Shown: positions 17,302-30,244 of the stretch, piece by piece
How the letters are laid out: every line of letters begins with the position of its first letter
How positions within the stretch are numbered: the stretch's first letter is position 1
Source of the DNA: Chromatiaceae bacterium
Lineage (GTDB): Bacteria > Pseudomonadota > Gammaproteobacteria > Chromatiales > Chromatiaceae
DNA length: 37,420 nt
Reading direction: 5' to 3'
NCBI GenBank assembly: GCA_013426805.1
Contig: JACDZG010000071.1
Coordinates: 1 to 37,420 of the forward strand
Program-made: the position numbers and the translations under genes
The notes under the pieces: model-generated
Told to the model about the DNA's origin: nothing
What the model saw: the letters and a program-made list of their open reading frames with translations, nothing else
Databases searched by the model: none

Positions 17302-18420
17302 TTACGACGCGCCGGCATGCTTTGCCAGGTATTGTTCGAGCGTGTGTGGCGCTATTTCCACTTTATCGCAAAATTCTTGGATCGTTCGGTCCAGCTCGTC
17401 GCCGGCGACTTGATACGTTTCAAGCGTTTGCAAAGCAGAATCCCGGTCGATTTCTCGCTCGCGGATCTTCCGGGACAGCACTTGAACCGGATAGGAGTCG
17501 CCGCGTCGGCCTTCCACATAGACGCGCAGGCGCTCCAGAGAGCAATTGGTGTTTTCCTTGGTATGGCCGACCGGGACATAATCGCAAAAGTCTTTCAGGA
17601 GGCGAATGAAGCGGTCTTCCCCGGCGAGACGCCAATTATGATATTGCCCCAGGGAGACGAAGGCGGGCAAGTCGGCCGGTGCAATCTCTCCAGCGACGAA
17701 CGATTTGAAATACGGTGCCCGAGAATAGAGCTTCTCCAGCAATTCCGGCTCGCCTTGAAAACTCGTTTCGAGATCTTTCGCAAGCGTCGCGGCGTGTGCC
17801 TGATGGATAGCGAAACGTTCGTCGACGCCGAGTTGCCAATTGCTCGAAAACATGGGAAGAAGTTCCGCTTGGGTATGATCTGCACCATAAACGACAAGCG
17901 GTATTTTATGCTCCAGGCAGACATTATAGATCAGCGGTGTTCGCAGGTGATAGCAAAATAGGCAGGGATGTCCCCAGGTGCTCATCAGCGCGCGATAAGC
18001 GCGTTGCCACTCTGCCGGCGTGAACAGATCGACAACGAATAGTGGGGTAGCGGCCGCCCGCACCGCTTTTCGGATGTTGGTATCGGCCTCCTCGCGCTGG
18101 AAGAAATTGCTATAGCTATAGGCATACCCCCGGGCCTTTTGCACCCGTGTCAGGTAATAGAGAACATAGGTACTGTCCTTGCCGCCGGAGAGCGGTACCA
18201 GGCAGTCGTACCGGCCCCCTCGGTCACGGTAAGAGAGCAGTCGGTCGGCAAATTCGCTTTCGAGCGCACGCCAATCCCTGTCATTAAAATTCGCCGTGCT
18301 CTTTTCGCAGTCGGCACAGATCCCTTGCGCCAACTCCCGTGGCGTTGCCAGTGTTCGAATACAATTAGTGCAGCGCTGTTCTGCGATCACGATGGCTGTC
18401 TCCAATACAGTATGTTTCAC
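17302..18420 (-). CDS. PP-loop N-acetyl-sugar amidotransferase-like protein, 372 aa (GTG start)
   Basis: ATP-pyrophosphatase-type enzyme. It has two CxxC pairs near the N-terminus (C17/C20 and C35/C38, likely zinc-binding), then the PP-loop SGGKDS at 78-83. This layout matches the N-acetyl-sugar amidotransferase family (WbpG, PseA, LegX type), which adenylates a substrate and installs an amidine or related nitrogen group. The conserved CLFCYHLRTP and HTKENTNCSLERLRVY fit that family better than tRNA thiolases. The GTG start overlaps the methyltransferase stop by 4 bases (GTGA), implying translational coupling to the PKS/methyltransferase genes. The substrate could be a sugar or the polyketide-peptide itself. 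Confidence 0.8.
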   Translation of the reverse strand: MKHTVLETAIVIAEQRCTNCIRTLATPRELAQGICADCEKSTANFNDRDWRALESEFADRLLSYRDRGGRYDCLVPLSGGKDSTYVLYYLTRVQKARGYAYSYSNFFQREEADTNIRKAVRAAATPLFVVDLFTPAEWQRAYRALMSTWGHPCLFCYHLRTPLIYNVCLEHKIPLVVYGADHTQAELLPMFSSNWQLGVDERFAIHQAHAATLAKDLETSFQGEPELLEKLYSRAPYFKSFVAGEIAPADLPAFVSLGQYHNWRLAGEDRFIRLLKDFCDYVPVGHTKENTNCSLERLRVYVEGRRGDSYPVQVLSRKIREREIDRDSALQTLETYQVAGDELDRTIQEFCDKVEIAPHTLEQYLAKHAGAS

Positions 18421-19438
18421 GGGTGGCGGCCGGCGATGGGTACGGCCTCGAAGAGGGCCAGATCGGTGTCGGCAATCTTGTCCGAGCGGCGCGCCGACAA
18501 ACCGGCGCGTCCGAGCAAGGCGCGATATTCACCGACGGTGCGCAAGGGCACGCCGAAGAGCGCGAGCAGGTTGAGGCTGGTTAGGGTCTGCGCCGGGGCT
18601 GATCCTTGATCCGGCAAGGCCATGTCGATGACGAGCAGTACGCCCTGCGGCGGCATGGCGGCGCGGACCTGCTTGAGGATCGCGACGGCCCGCGCGTCGT
18701 CCCAATTGAACAGGACCCGCGACAGTAGATAGAGTTCGGCCCCCTGGGGGACCGCCGCGAAGAAGCTCCCCGCGATGCACTCGCAGCGTGACTCGACCCC
18801 CGCCGCCGCGAGCACGGCCGGCGCCTCTGCGAGTGCCTGGTCGAGGTCGAAGAGGGTCCCCGTCATCCGCGGATAGGCGGCGAGCAGTGCGGCGCTGAGC
18901 CGGCCCCGGCTGCCGCCCACATCGACGAAGGAGCGGAAGGGCGCAAAATCGTAGGCGCGCAGCAGGGCCGGCAGCCAGTCGCTGGAGGAGGTGTCCATCC
19001 AGTTGTTGAAATGGGCGCCGACCCGGGGATGGCGGGCCAGATGCTCGTAGAAGCCGGTCTGGAACGCCGCGAGGAAGCCGCTCTGCCCGGTCGTGATACT
19101 GAAGCGCAGTCGCCGGTAGGCCGGATGCAGCAGCTCGACGTAGGACAGCACCAGGCCGTGCAGCGACCCGGGCACCTCGGGCCGGAAGCGTGTACCGTAG
19201 TCGGTGAGCGTCCAGCCCCCGCCGGGCGCCGCCTGCACGATGCCTTCGTCGCCCAAGAGCCGCAGCAGATGCTGTGTCGCCCGGGGGTCCGCGGCGATGG
19301 CCTCGGCGAGCCGCGCGTCGGTCATCGGCCCCGCGGTCAACCGGTCGATGACGCCGAGATCGATGGCGCTGTAGAGGGCCTGCATGACCAGCAGGTCGGA
19401 CAGTCGCTGTTCCAGTTGCAGATAGTCGGACGACACGT

Positions 19439-19442
<4 letters not shown>
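18417..19442 (-). CDS. SAM-dependent O-methyltransferase (COMT/AMT-like), 341 aa
   Basis: Class I methyltransferase with an N-terminal winged-helix dimerisation domain and a C-terminal Rossmann fold. SAM motif I reads FVDVGGSRGRL, followed by GTLFDLDQA, SFFAAVP and LYLLSRVLFNWDD, as in plant-caffeate/antibiotic O-methyltransferases such as those acting on polyketide hydroxyls. I chose the ATG at 19442 because it overlaps the PKS stop as ATGA; the frame stays open far upstream, but that portion lies antiparallel in sense to real PKS coding and reads as Arg/Gly-rich noise. The tight coupling to the PKS suggests it methylates the PKS product, for instance an enol oxygen. Confidence 0.92.
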
Positions 19443-23281
<3,839 letters not shown>

Positions 23282-23334
23282 GGTGTCGATGGCGTTGCTC
23301 GTGGCTGGTCGGCCGTCAGTGCGATCCCGATCGG

Positions 23335-24051
23335 CTAGACGTGGTGCTCATCCGGGAACAGGCCCGGCGTGAGTCCGGGCGGCAGGATCTCCTTCATGCA
23401 GGCGGCAAAGGTCGCATTCGATCCGAAATAGGGATTGACCTCCTGGTCGCGAACGAAGGTGACCAGATGCACCCGGTCGCGGGAGCGCAACGGCTCGAAC
23501 GGCGGCGCGACCTCGAAATCCTGATTGTCGTACAAGACGACGGCCAACTCGGCATCGGCCTTGCGGCCCTCCAGCATGGCGAGAAAGGGCCCGATCGATG
23601 CGATATAGTCCTCGGCCAACTTCAGACGCGCAGGGACGGCATTGATCAGCAGCACGGGCCGCTCTGCCAGGACGATGAGAAATCGCGCCACCCGACGGTT
23701 ATAGACATCGATCAAGCGCTCTGTGCAAGGCCGGTAGCCAGTCCACGGATTGCCGATGCGATTGGCGATGAGATCGTGATGCCCGAACACTGTCTGCTGA
23801 TAGCGCCCGGCAACCACGAAACCTTTGGCGTCGTAGCGCAGATCGGTCGTGAAATCGGCGAATTCCGTTGCGATGAGTTCGTGGACATAGGCAATGGATT
23901 GGGGGGGAGGAATACCCAGCCAGTCGAGCGGATAGGACTCACGCCGCAGACCGAGCGCCGCCAGGTGTGCCGCGGGGAAACAGTCGGGGCCGATGGAGAT
24001 GGGAATCCTGGACATGGTCGGGACGCTCGTCGCGGAATGGGAATCGTGCAT
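23335..24051 (-). CDS. DUF1796 putative cysteine-peptidase-like protein, 238 aa
   Basis: The segment IPISIGPDCFPAAHLAALGL followed by RRESYPLDWL is the N-terminal hallmark of DUF1796, annotated as putative papain-like cysteine peptidases: the Cys of GPDC would be the nucleophile, and FGHHDL and YNRRVARFL follow as in the family. Biochemical function is unknown; an acyl- or peptidyl-transfer role would be equally consistent. I keep the ATG at 24051 because GGCAGG lies close upstream; a second ATG 12 codons in is possible. It is sandwiched between the NRPS (15 bases) and the PKS (53 bases). Two related genes occur at 29422-30219 and 36499-37290. Confidence 0.8.
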   Translation of the reverse strand: MHDSHSATSVPTMSRIPISIGPDCFPAAHLAALGLRRESYPLDWLGIPPPQSIAYVHELIATEFADFTTDLRYDAKGFVVAGRYQQTVFGHHDLIANRIGNPWTGYRPCTERLIDVYNRRVARFLIVLAERPVLLINAVPARLKLAEDYIASIGPFLAMLEGRKADAELAVVLYDNQDFEVAPPFEPLRSRDRVHLVTFVRDQEVNPYFGSNATFAACMKEILPPGLTPGLFPDEHHV

Positions 24052-24066
24052 CGCGGGCCTGCCCTT

Positions 24067-27000
24067 TCAAGCCAAGCCCTTGCGACGCTGCATAGCGGCC
24101 AGATGAGTCCGGCGCCGGGCGGCACGGGCCGCGGCGGCGCTCGCCGGGTCCTCGCCCCCGCCGGGCGCCGCTGCCGCACCGCCCGCGAGACCGCGCAGAT
24201 GGGCGGCCAGCAGCCGCACCGTCGGGTAGCCGAACAGATCGACCATCGCGAGCCCCGGGTAGTCGCCGGACAATAGATGGTGCACCCGTAGCAACAACAG
24301 CGAATGCCCCCCGAGGTCGAAGAAGCCCTCGTCGATGCCGATCAGCGCGAGATCCAGCACCTCCCGCCAGACCTCGGCGACGCGCTGCTCGGCGCTGTCC
24401 CGGGGCGGTGCGTAGGGCGCGCGCGCGAGCTCAGGCGCAGGCAGGCGCGCCCGGTCGATCTTGCCGTTCGGATTCAACGGCAGGGCCGGCAGGACCTGGA
24501 TCAGGCTCGGGATCATGTAGCCGGGCAGGCGCGCGCGCAGGTGGACCGCGAGCTCATCCTTCAGCGCGTCGCCGCGGGCGCTGCCGACATAGGCCACCAG
24601 GCGCGGATTCCCGCCCCCGTCGTCGAGGACCACCACGGCATCGTCGATGTCCGGGTGCCTGGTCAAGGCGGCCTCGATCTCGCCGAGCTCGATGCGGTAG
24701 CCGCGCAGCTTCACTTGATGGTCGATGCGCCCGAGATACTGCAAGCGCCCGTCCGGAAGCCAGCGCGCCAGATCCCCGGTGCGGTAGATGCGCTCGGGCA
24801 CGCCGAGCGGGTCGGTCTCGAGGAAACGCTCCGCGGTCAGCTCGGGACGCCCCAGATAGCCCGCCGCGAGCCCCTGGCCGGCGAGACACAGCTCCCCCGG
24901 CAGCCCGGGCGGCAGCGGATTCAGACGCGCGTCTAGGATATAGGCCCGGGTTCCATCGACCGGACGCCCGATGGTCGGCTCGCCCGCGGCGGCGCGCGCG
25001 ACCCGCTCCCAGGTCGAATAGGTCGTATCCTCCGATGGGCCGTAGAGGTTATAGACGGCCTCGATCTGGGGGAGTGCGTAAAGGCCCTGCACCAGGGCTT
25101 TCTTCAAGGGCTCGCCGGCGAGATTGACGGTCCGCACCGAGTCGGGAATCGATCCGTTGCGCAGCAGCTCGGTCATCGCCGAGGGCACGGTGTTGATCAG
25201 CGTGACCCGGTGGCGCTGGGGCAGGCTCGGCAACTCCAGCGCATGCTCCGCCAGGATGACGGTGCCGCCCGCCACCAGCGGGACGAAGATCTCGAATACC
25301 GACAGATCGAAGTTGATCGAGGTCGAGGCCAGGACGCCCCGCAGGGTCTCCAACGCAAAGGTCTTCAACGCCCATGACAGCAGCCAGGCGACGCCCTGGT
25401 GCCGGATCATGACCCCCTTGGGCCGTCCCGTGGACCCGGAGGTGAACAGCACATAGGCCAAGGCGTCCGCGGGCCGCGGGCGGCGGGGCAATCCGGCCGG
25501 CCGGGTCTGCCCCAGCGCACTGTCCTCGTCCAGGGTCAGGAGGTCGCCCGCTCCGGAGCGCCCCCCGGCGTCCCGGTCCAGGAGCCACGGGTGCTCGGAC
25601 AGGATCGCCCGCTGCGTCATCAAGACCGCGATCCGGCTGTCTTCCAGCATCCCGGCGAGGCGTTCGCGCGGATAGCCCGGGTCGAACGGCACATAGGCCG
25701 CCCCGGCCTTCATGATCCCCAGCAGGCAGGGCACCAGATCGAGATTGCGGTGCAGACAGACACCGACCAGGGCGCCCGGCGCGACGCCCCGCTCGCTCAG
25801 CCCGTGGGCGATGCGGTCGGCCCTGGCGTCAAGCTCGGCGTAGGTCAGCGCGGACTCCTGCCGGATCAGGGCCGGTGCGTCCGGTGTGCGCCGCACCTGC
25901 GCCTCGAACCGTGTTACCAAGTCCGGGGGCAGATCCGAGGGCAGTTCCGCCTGCGCACTCGGTGCCGGCCCCGTATCGTTCAGTGCCCGGAGCCTGGCCC
26001 GGTCCGCGTCGGTCAGCAGGGGTAACGCATCGATCGGCGCTTCCGGCGCTGCAACGATGGCCTCGAGCAGCATCCGGAAGCGATCACTCATGCGCTCGAT
26101 CGTCTCTTGGTCGAACAGATCGGTGTTGTATAGGAACAGGCCGCGCAGCGGCTGCTCGCGAATGAACGCAATCGACAGATCGTGCTGGCCGGCCATCTGC
26201 GGCAGATCGATCACCTCGGCGCGGCAGTCCGCGGCCGCGAGCTCGTTCGGCATCAGGGTCTCGGCGGTGAACGAGAAGGTCGTCTGGATCAATGGCGTGA
26301 GACTGCGATCGCGGTGCGGACGCAGTTGGCGCGCGAGGGTCGGGAAGGGATAGGGCTGATGAAACAGCCCGCTCAGCATCTCCTCGGTGGTCGACTGCAG
26401 CAGGTCGACGAAGCGCAGGCCCCCATCCGCCGGGAAACGCGCCGTCACGACCATCAGGTTGACCAGATAGCCGACCAGGTCCGCGAAACGCGGCTCGGTC
26501 CGCGGGACCGCGGTGGGGATGCCGATCCAGATCGACTCCTGGGCGGTATAGCGGCGCAGCAGCACCTGATAGGCGCAGAGCAGGACGTTGACCAGGCGCG
26601 TGTTGTACACCCGTGCCAGGTCGGTGAGCCGCCGGGCCAAATCAGCGTCGATCGCGAACGCCACGGCCGCGCCGTTGGATGTCCGCACCGGTGAGCGCGG
26701 CCGGTCCGTCGGCAGTTGCAGGGTCGGCGCCGGGCCCGCGAGCCGACGCTTCCAGTAGCGCTCCATCCGCGCGCCCCGCGGCCCGGCGAGCAGATCGCTC
26801 TCCCAGGCCGCATAGTCGCAATCGGCGTTGCCGGTCGGGGCGCGCGGCGCCTCGCCCCGGGCCAACCGGGCATAAGTCTCGATCAGGTCCCGACCGATCA
26901 CGGACTGCGAATAGCCGTCGATCACGATATGGTGAAAGGTCAGCAGGACGACGCAGCCGTCGCTGCCATCCAACAGCACCGCCCGGGCCGCACCGCGGGA

Positions 27001-27363
27001 CAGGTCGAACGGCGCGTCCGCATGGACGGTCAAGTACCCGATCGGCGCATCGTCAAGGCTCCGGCCGCCCGGAGCGAGGCGCGCCTCGAGACACTTCAAG
27101 GGCATCCGCGTCACGCCGCCAGTCAGGCACCGCACCTGTCCCCGCTCGTCGACGAACCGGCTGCCGAGCCCCGGATGCAAGGCCAGCAGATGGTCGAGGC
27201 TGCGCTGTAGCAGCCCCGGCTCCAGGCGTTGGCGAAAACGCAACGGCAGGCTGACGTTGTAGGCGGCACTGGCGGGGGCCTCGCGATGGATGAGCCACAG
27301 CGCCTGCTGCCCGATCGAGAGTGCGGGTCCGGCGGTGCTATCCGGCAGGGTGGTGTCCGGCAT
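24067..27363 (-). CDS. NRPS module (C-A-PCP, no TE), 1098 aa
   Basis: One-module NRPS. C domain ~1-440 with LSIGQQALWL near the N-terminus and HHIVIDG at 144-150; A domain ~480-1000 with YVLFTSGSTGRPKG, YGPSEDTTYS and YRTGDLARW; PCP with LGGHS (Ser1021). There is no thioesterase, reductase or epimerase, so the chain must pass on, most simply to the PKS two genes downstream. The pocket residues read D-L-F-N-N-A-L-T-Y, the same as the first NRPS of the window, suggesting Ala (or Gly). I place the start at ATG 27363 (MPDTTLPDS), 2 bases after the glycosyltransferase stop; the longer open frame upstream overlaps that gene and is not protein-like. Having an initial C domain, it needs a carrier-bound donor: the free ACP at 29162 is a candidate. 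Confidence 0.95.
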   Translation of the reverse strand: MPDTTLPDSTAGPALSIGQQALWLIHREAPASAAYNVSLPLRFRQRLEPGLLQRSLDHLLALHPGLGSRFVDERGQVRCLTGGVTRMPLKCLEARLAPGGRSLDDAPIGYLTVHADAPFDLSRGAARAVLLDGSDGCVVLLTFHHIVIDGYSQSVIGRDLIETYARLARGEAPRAPTGNADCDYAAWESDLLAGPRGARMERYWKRRLAGPAPTLQLPTDRPRSPVRTSNGAAVAFAIDADLARRLTDLARVYNTRLVNVLLCAYQVLLRRYTAQESIWIGIPTAVPRTEPRFADLVGYLVNLMVVTARFPADGGLRFVDLLQSTTEEMLSGLFHQPYPFPTLARQLRPHRDRSLTPLIQTTFSFTAETLMPNELAAADCRAEVIDLPQMAGQHDLSIAFIREQPLRGLFLYNTDLFDQETIERMSDRFRMLLEAIVAAPEAPIDALPLLTDADRARLRALNDTGPAPSAQAELPSDLPPDLVTRFEAQVRRTPDAPALIRQESALTYAELDARADRIAHGLSERGVAPGALVGVCLHRNLDLVPCLLGIMKAGAAYVPFDPGYPRERLAGMLEDSRIAVLMTQRAILSEHPWLLDRDAGGRSGAGDLLTLDEDSALGQTRPAGLPRRPRPADALAYVLFTSGSTGRPKGVMIRHQGVAWLLSWALKTFALETLRGVLASTSINFDLSVFEIFVPLVAGGTVILAEHALELPSLPQRHRVTLINTVPSAMTELLRNGSIPDSVRTVNLAGEPLKKALVQGLYALPQIEAVYNLYGPSEDTTYSTWERVARAAAGEPTIGRPVDGTRAYILDARLNPLPPGLPGELCLAGQGLAAGYLGRPELTAERFLETDPLGVPERIYRTGDLARWLPDGRLQYLGRIDHQVKLRGYRIELGEIEAALTRHPDIDDAVVVLDDGGGNPRLVAYVGSARGDALKDELAVHLRARLPGYMIPSLIQVLPALPLNPNGKIDRARLPAPELARAPYAPPRDSAEQRVAEVWREVLDLALIGIDEGFFDLGGHSLLLLRVHHLLSGDYPGLAMVDLFGYPTVRLLAAHLRGLAGGAAAAPGGGEDPASAAAARAARRRTHLAAMQRRKGLA

Positions 27364-27365
27364 CG

Positions 27366-28277
27366 TTAGTCGCCCGGCGGTCGATCGGGGTTGCTGTCGG
27401 CGTCGTTGCGCGGGCGCACGAGCGCGAGGGTCCAGTAGCCCAGATAACCGATCAGCCGGCCCACCGCGACCACCGGGAGCGACGGCAGGTCCTTCCAGTG
27501 TCGTCGGCGCACGAACCAACCGAGCTTGCACAAGGGCTCCACGACGCTGCCGGCGACGGTCTTGAGCGCAAACCGGCGTTTTCCCATGAGGTAGCCGGTC
27601 CCCCGGGCATAGCTGAAATACCGCCGCACCAACTGCATCGCGGTATGGGTGTCGATCCGGCGCGGGTGGCGCACGACGATCCCGGGCTGGTAGTAGACGC
27701 GCGCACCCCGATCCAGACCGCGCAACATAAAGTCCACATCCTCGCCGCAGCCCCACCAGGTGCCGGGTCCGATGCGCTCATCGAAGCGCAACTGCTGCGC
27801 CGCGGCTCCCCGGATGAAGAAGGCCGCCGTCATACCGACCTCCCAGGCCAGGGCCTGATCGACCGGACCGGGGCCCGGCGCTGCGCCCATGAGCATCACG
27901 GTGTCGTCGCCGTCGAGACCCAGCACATTGCCGATGACGCCGGCCTGGTCCGGGTGGTTTCGAAAGAACGCCGCGACCGCGTTGAGCGTCGTGGGCTCGT
28001 AGACGCAGTCGTCGTCCGGAAAGCCGATCAGGTCGCCGCTGGCCGCTGCGAGGCCGGCGTTGCGGGCGCGCGACAACAGCCGCCGCTCCTGTCGTACATG
28101 ACGAATCGGGAACTGGCGCCCATAGGTCGCGACCAGCTCCACGAGCCGATCGTCAGGGTTCTGGTCGACGACGATGACCTCGAAGCGGCCGGGGAAGGTC
28201 TGGCGGCTCAGGGAGTCGAGCAGTCGGCGGGTCTCGTCCACGCGATCGACCGTTGCCACAATCAAAGAAACGTCCAT
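27366..28277 (-). CDS. Family 2 glycosyltransferase, 303 aa
   Basis: GT-A fold glycosyltransferase. It starts MDVSLIVATVDR, typical GT2, with VIVVDQNPDDRL, then the metal-binding GFPDDDC and the acceptor-side GCGEDVDFMLR. The C-terminal ~80 residues contain hydrophobic stretches (VVAVGRLIGYLGYWTLALV) that could hold it at the membrane. It is closely related in layout to its neighbour 6 bases upstream, a tandem duplication. Acceptor unknown; the sugar genes at 12909-17286 may supply its donor. Confidence 0.9.
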   Translation of the reverse strand: MDVSLIVATVDRVDETRRLLDSLSRQTFPGRFEVIVVDQNPDDRLVELVATYGRQFPIRHVRQERRLLSRARNAGLAAASGDLIGFPDDDCVYEPTTLNAVAAFFRNHPDQAGVIGNVLGLDGDDTVMLMGAAPGPGPVDQALAWEVGMTAAFFIRGAAAQQLRFDERIGPGTWWGCGEDVDFMLRGLDRGARVYYQPGIVVRHPRRIDTHTAMQLVRRYFSYARGTGYLMGKRRFALKTVAGSVVEPLCKLGWFVRRRHWKDLPSLPVVAVGRLIGYLGYWTLALVRPRNDADSNPDRPPGD

Positions 28278-28283
28278 GGTCGG

Positions 28284-29162
28284 TTAGACTCCTTTAGGCG
28301 CCGCGGGCGCCTTAGCGATCCGTCGGCGACCCTCCAGGTAGCCGAGCACACGGCCGATCCCGATTCCCGGACAGGTTGCCGCCCGCGTCCAATCCCCCGC
28401 GGCGATCGATTGGAGCATCAGCGGCCAAGGCAAGAGCAATTGGCCCCTGACGATGGCCCCATCGACCCGCCGCCGCGCGAGCAGATAGCCGAAGCCCCGG
28501 CCGTAGCGAAACTCGCGGGCGATCAGTGCGCGCACCGAGCGCGACAAGGCCGGCATCGGATGGCGGATGAACAACTCGTGGCTATAGAAATGGCGTGCAC
28601 CCAGATCCAGGCACCGCAGCAGATAGTCGGTATCCTCGCCGCCGGTCCAGGTCCTGCCCGGTCCCATGGTGTCGTCGAAGTCCAGTTGCGCGGCCAGCGC
28701 GCGCCGAAAGAAGAGCGAGGGCGTGACGCCGCAGAGCCAGGCGCTGTCGTGGTCGATGGCGCCCGAGCGGCCCGGACCGAAGCCGAAGGCATCTTCGTCG
28801 CGGTCGAGCGCCAGGATGCGCACGCTCAAACCGTCCGCGGGCTGGCCCTCGAAGAAGGCGGCAATCCCCTTGAGCAGCCCCGGCGGATAGCGGCAGTCGT
28901 CGTCCGGAAAGCCGACGATATCCCCGCGCAGATCCTTGAGCCCAAGGTTGCGGGCGGCCGAGGCCCCGGGCCGCGGTTGCCGCAGATGCTCGATCGCGAT
29001 GCGGTCCCGAAACCGCCGCAGTGGCGCCTCCAGCCGGTCGTCCGGATTCTGATCGACGACGGTCAACAGCACCTCGCCGCCGTCCTGAGACTCAAGCGAC
29101 GCAAGGAATTGCTCGACCTCCGCCACCCGGCCGCAGGTCGCCATGATCAGGTGAAACCGCAT
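28284..29162 (-). CDS. Family 2 glycosyltransferase, 292 aa
   Basis: Second GT-A enzyme, sharing with the next gene VVDQNPDDRL, GASAARNLGL (versus LLSRARNAGL), GFPDDDCRYPP and a TGGEDTDYLLR acceptor motif. The ATG overlaps the stop of the free ACP gene by one base (TAATG). The pair may add two sugars in sequence, or act on different acceptors. No transmembrane segment as clear as in its neighbour. Confidence 0.9.
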   Translation of the reverse strand: MRFHLIMATCGRVAEVEQFLASLESQDGGEVLLTVVDQNPDDRLEAPLRRFRDRIAIEHLRQPRPGASAARNLGLKDLRGDIVGFPDDDCRYPPGLLKGIAAFFEGQPADGLSVRILALDRDEDAFGFGPGRSGAIDHDSAWLCGVTPSLFFRRALAAQLDFDDTMGPGRTWTGGEDTDYLLRCLDLGARHFYSHELFIRHPMPALSRSVRALIAREFRYGRGFGYLLARRRVDGAIVRGQLLLPWPLMLQSIAAGDWTRAATCPGIGIGRVLGYLEGRRRIAKAPAAPKGV

Positions 29163-29419
29163 TATGCCGGACCCGCCTGCATCTTCTCGGCAATGACCTC
29201 CGCCAGCCGGGCAATGGACCGGAAATTCTCCGGTACGATCTCGTGCTGGCCGAAGCTCACGCCGTAGTGCTGCTCGATATAGGACAGCATGCCGACCAGC
29301 ATGAACGAATCCAGGACACCGGTTTCAACCAGGTCGGTCGTCGCATCCATCCCCGCAATCGCGTTGCCGGCGAGATAGCGCTCGACAATGATTTGGTAAA
29401 GCTCGTCGGTGATGGCCAT
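29162..29419 (-). CDS. Free acyl carrier protein, 85 aa
   Basis: Carrier protein with the attachment site in ETGVLDSFMLVGML (Ser of DSF), followed by IEQHYGVSF and a final helix (IARLAEVIAEKM). The DSF form is common in free carriers of the D-alanyl/acyl carrier type. I start it at ATG 29419 (MAITDELYQ), 2 bases after the stop of the DUF1796-like gene; the frame is open further upstream, but that part overlaps the neighbour. Its position before two glycosyltransferases and an NRPS with an initial C domain makes it a candidate donor carrier for the NRPS, or a carrier for a glycosylation step. No loading ligase is visible in the window. Confidence 0.88.
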   Translation of the reverse strand: MAITDELYQIIVERYLAGNAIAGMDATTDLVETGVLDSFMLVGMLSYIEQHYGVSFGQHEIVPENFRSIARLAEVIAEKMQAGPA

Positions 29420-29421
29420 GG

Positions 29422-30219
29422 TCAGTAGGTCGAGTTGAATTCGAGCAGGGTGGTGTCGGGACGCGCGTCGGCATAGATCTCGTTCCAGACGCGCTCGTAG
29501 CGGTTCTCGGGCACGGTCACACCACGCAGGCAATCGTCCCACTCCAGCCCGCGGCTGTCGTTCCAGCGGGTGGTCCAGCGCGCGATATGGAGATTGCCGA
29601 TGCGCTCGTCCGCGACCCAGGTGCGCAGCGCGTCGTAGGGCGTGGCCGGCACCGCGAGCGCCAGGGTGAATGGCTTGCCGGCCCGCAGCGCGGCGAGCAC
29701 CTGCAACAGCGCCAGAATATCGTCCCGCCGCACCTCGGTCTCTTCAAACTCGGGGTCGTTCATGGCCTTGCAGACGAACCGGATGCGGTCATAGCGCTCG
29801 CAGCGGCGCAGGAACGCGAGCTGAAGCTTCTCAAGCTTGACGCGAAACGGCGCGAAACCGCTCAATTCGTCGTCGGCATTCTCGGCCAATGCGAAATGAT
29901 GCCGGTTCTCGATGTTGTACCGGGAGCAATAGGTCACGATATTCCTGCGGGTCTTGCCGCCGGCGGCGAACGGGTCGTCGAACGGCTCGCCGACGACCAG
30001 ATCCTCGCGCTGCCAATAGTCCGCGAACCGGTTGCGCAGGATCGGGACGATCGCGCTCCAGGTGCGCAAACCGAAGTTGTCGAAGGGAGAATTGGTATCC
30101 TTGACATCGTAGACCCACAGGATACCGCCGACCTGGCAGAAACTGCCGAGTCCGATGACGGCATCCACGGTCCCGGCCGGGCGGTCCTGGGCATAGTTCT
30201 CAATGGCGTTGTTGGACAT
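29422..30219 (-). CDS. DUF1796-like protein, 265 aa
   Basis: Contains DAVIGLGSFCQVGGILWVY and then NSPFDNFGLRTW, which parallels the DUF1796 N-terminal pattern (SLGxxCxxA..., SxPFDW). Downstream are HHFAL and RIRFVCKAM blocks. It is a close homologue of the plus-strand gene at 36499 (shared QDRPAG, LGSxCQVG, SPFDNFG, RIRFVCKAM, FTLALAVPA), and a more distant one of 23335-24051. It lies between the exporter and a free ACP. The conserved Cys suggests a peptidase or transferase, function unknown. Coding strength and conserved pairing make the gene certain; family label moderately sure. Confidence 0.75.
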   Translation of the reverse strand: MSNNAIENYAQDRPAGTVDAVIGLGSFCQVGGILWVYDVKDTNSPFDNFGLRTWSAIVPILRNRFADYWQREDLVVGEPFDDPFAAGGKTRRNIVTYCSRYNIENRHHFALAENADDELSGFAPFRVKLEKLQLAFLRRCERYDRIRFVCKAMNDPEFEETEVRRDDILALLQVLAALRAGKPFTLALAVPATPYDALRTWVADERIGNLHIARWTTRWNDSRGLEWDDCLRGVTVPENRYERVWNEIYADARPDTTLLEFNSTY

Positions 30220-30244
30220 CGCGTGCGTGAACCGAATTCAATGA

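Noticed and set aside
27364-27756. N-terminal extension of the C-A-PCP NRPS frame
   Set aside because: It overlaps the glycosyltransferase and lacks C-domain sequence; the ATG at 27363 starts just before the C-domain motif.
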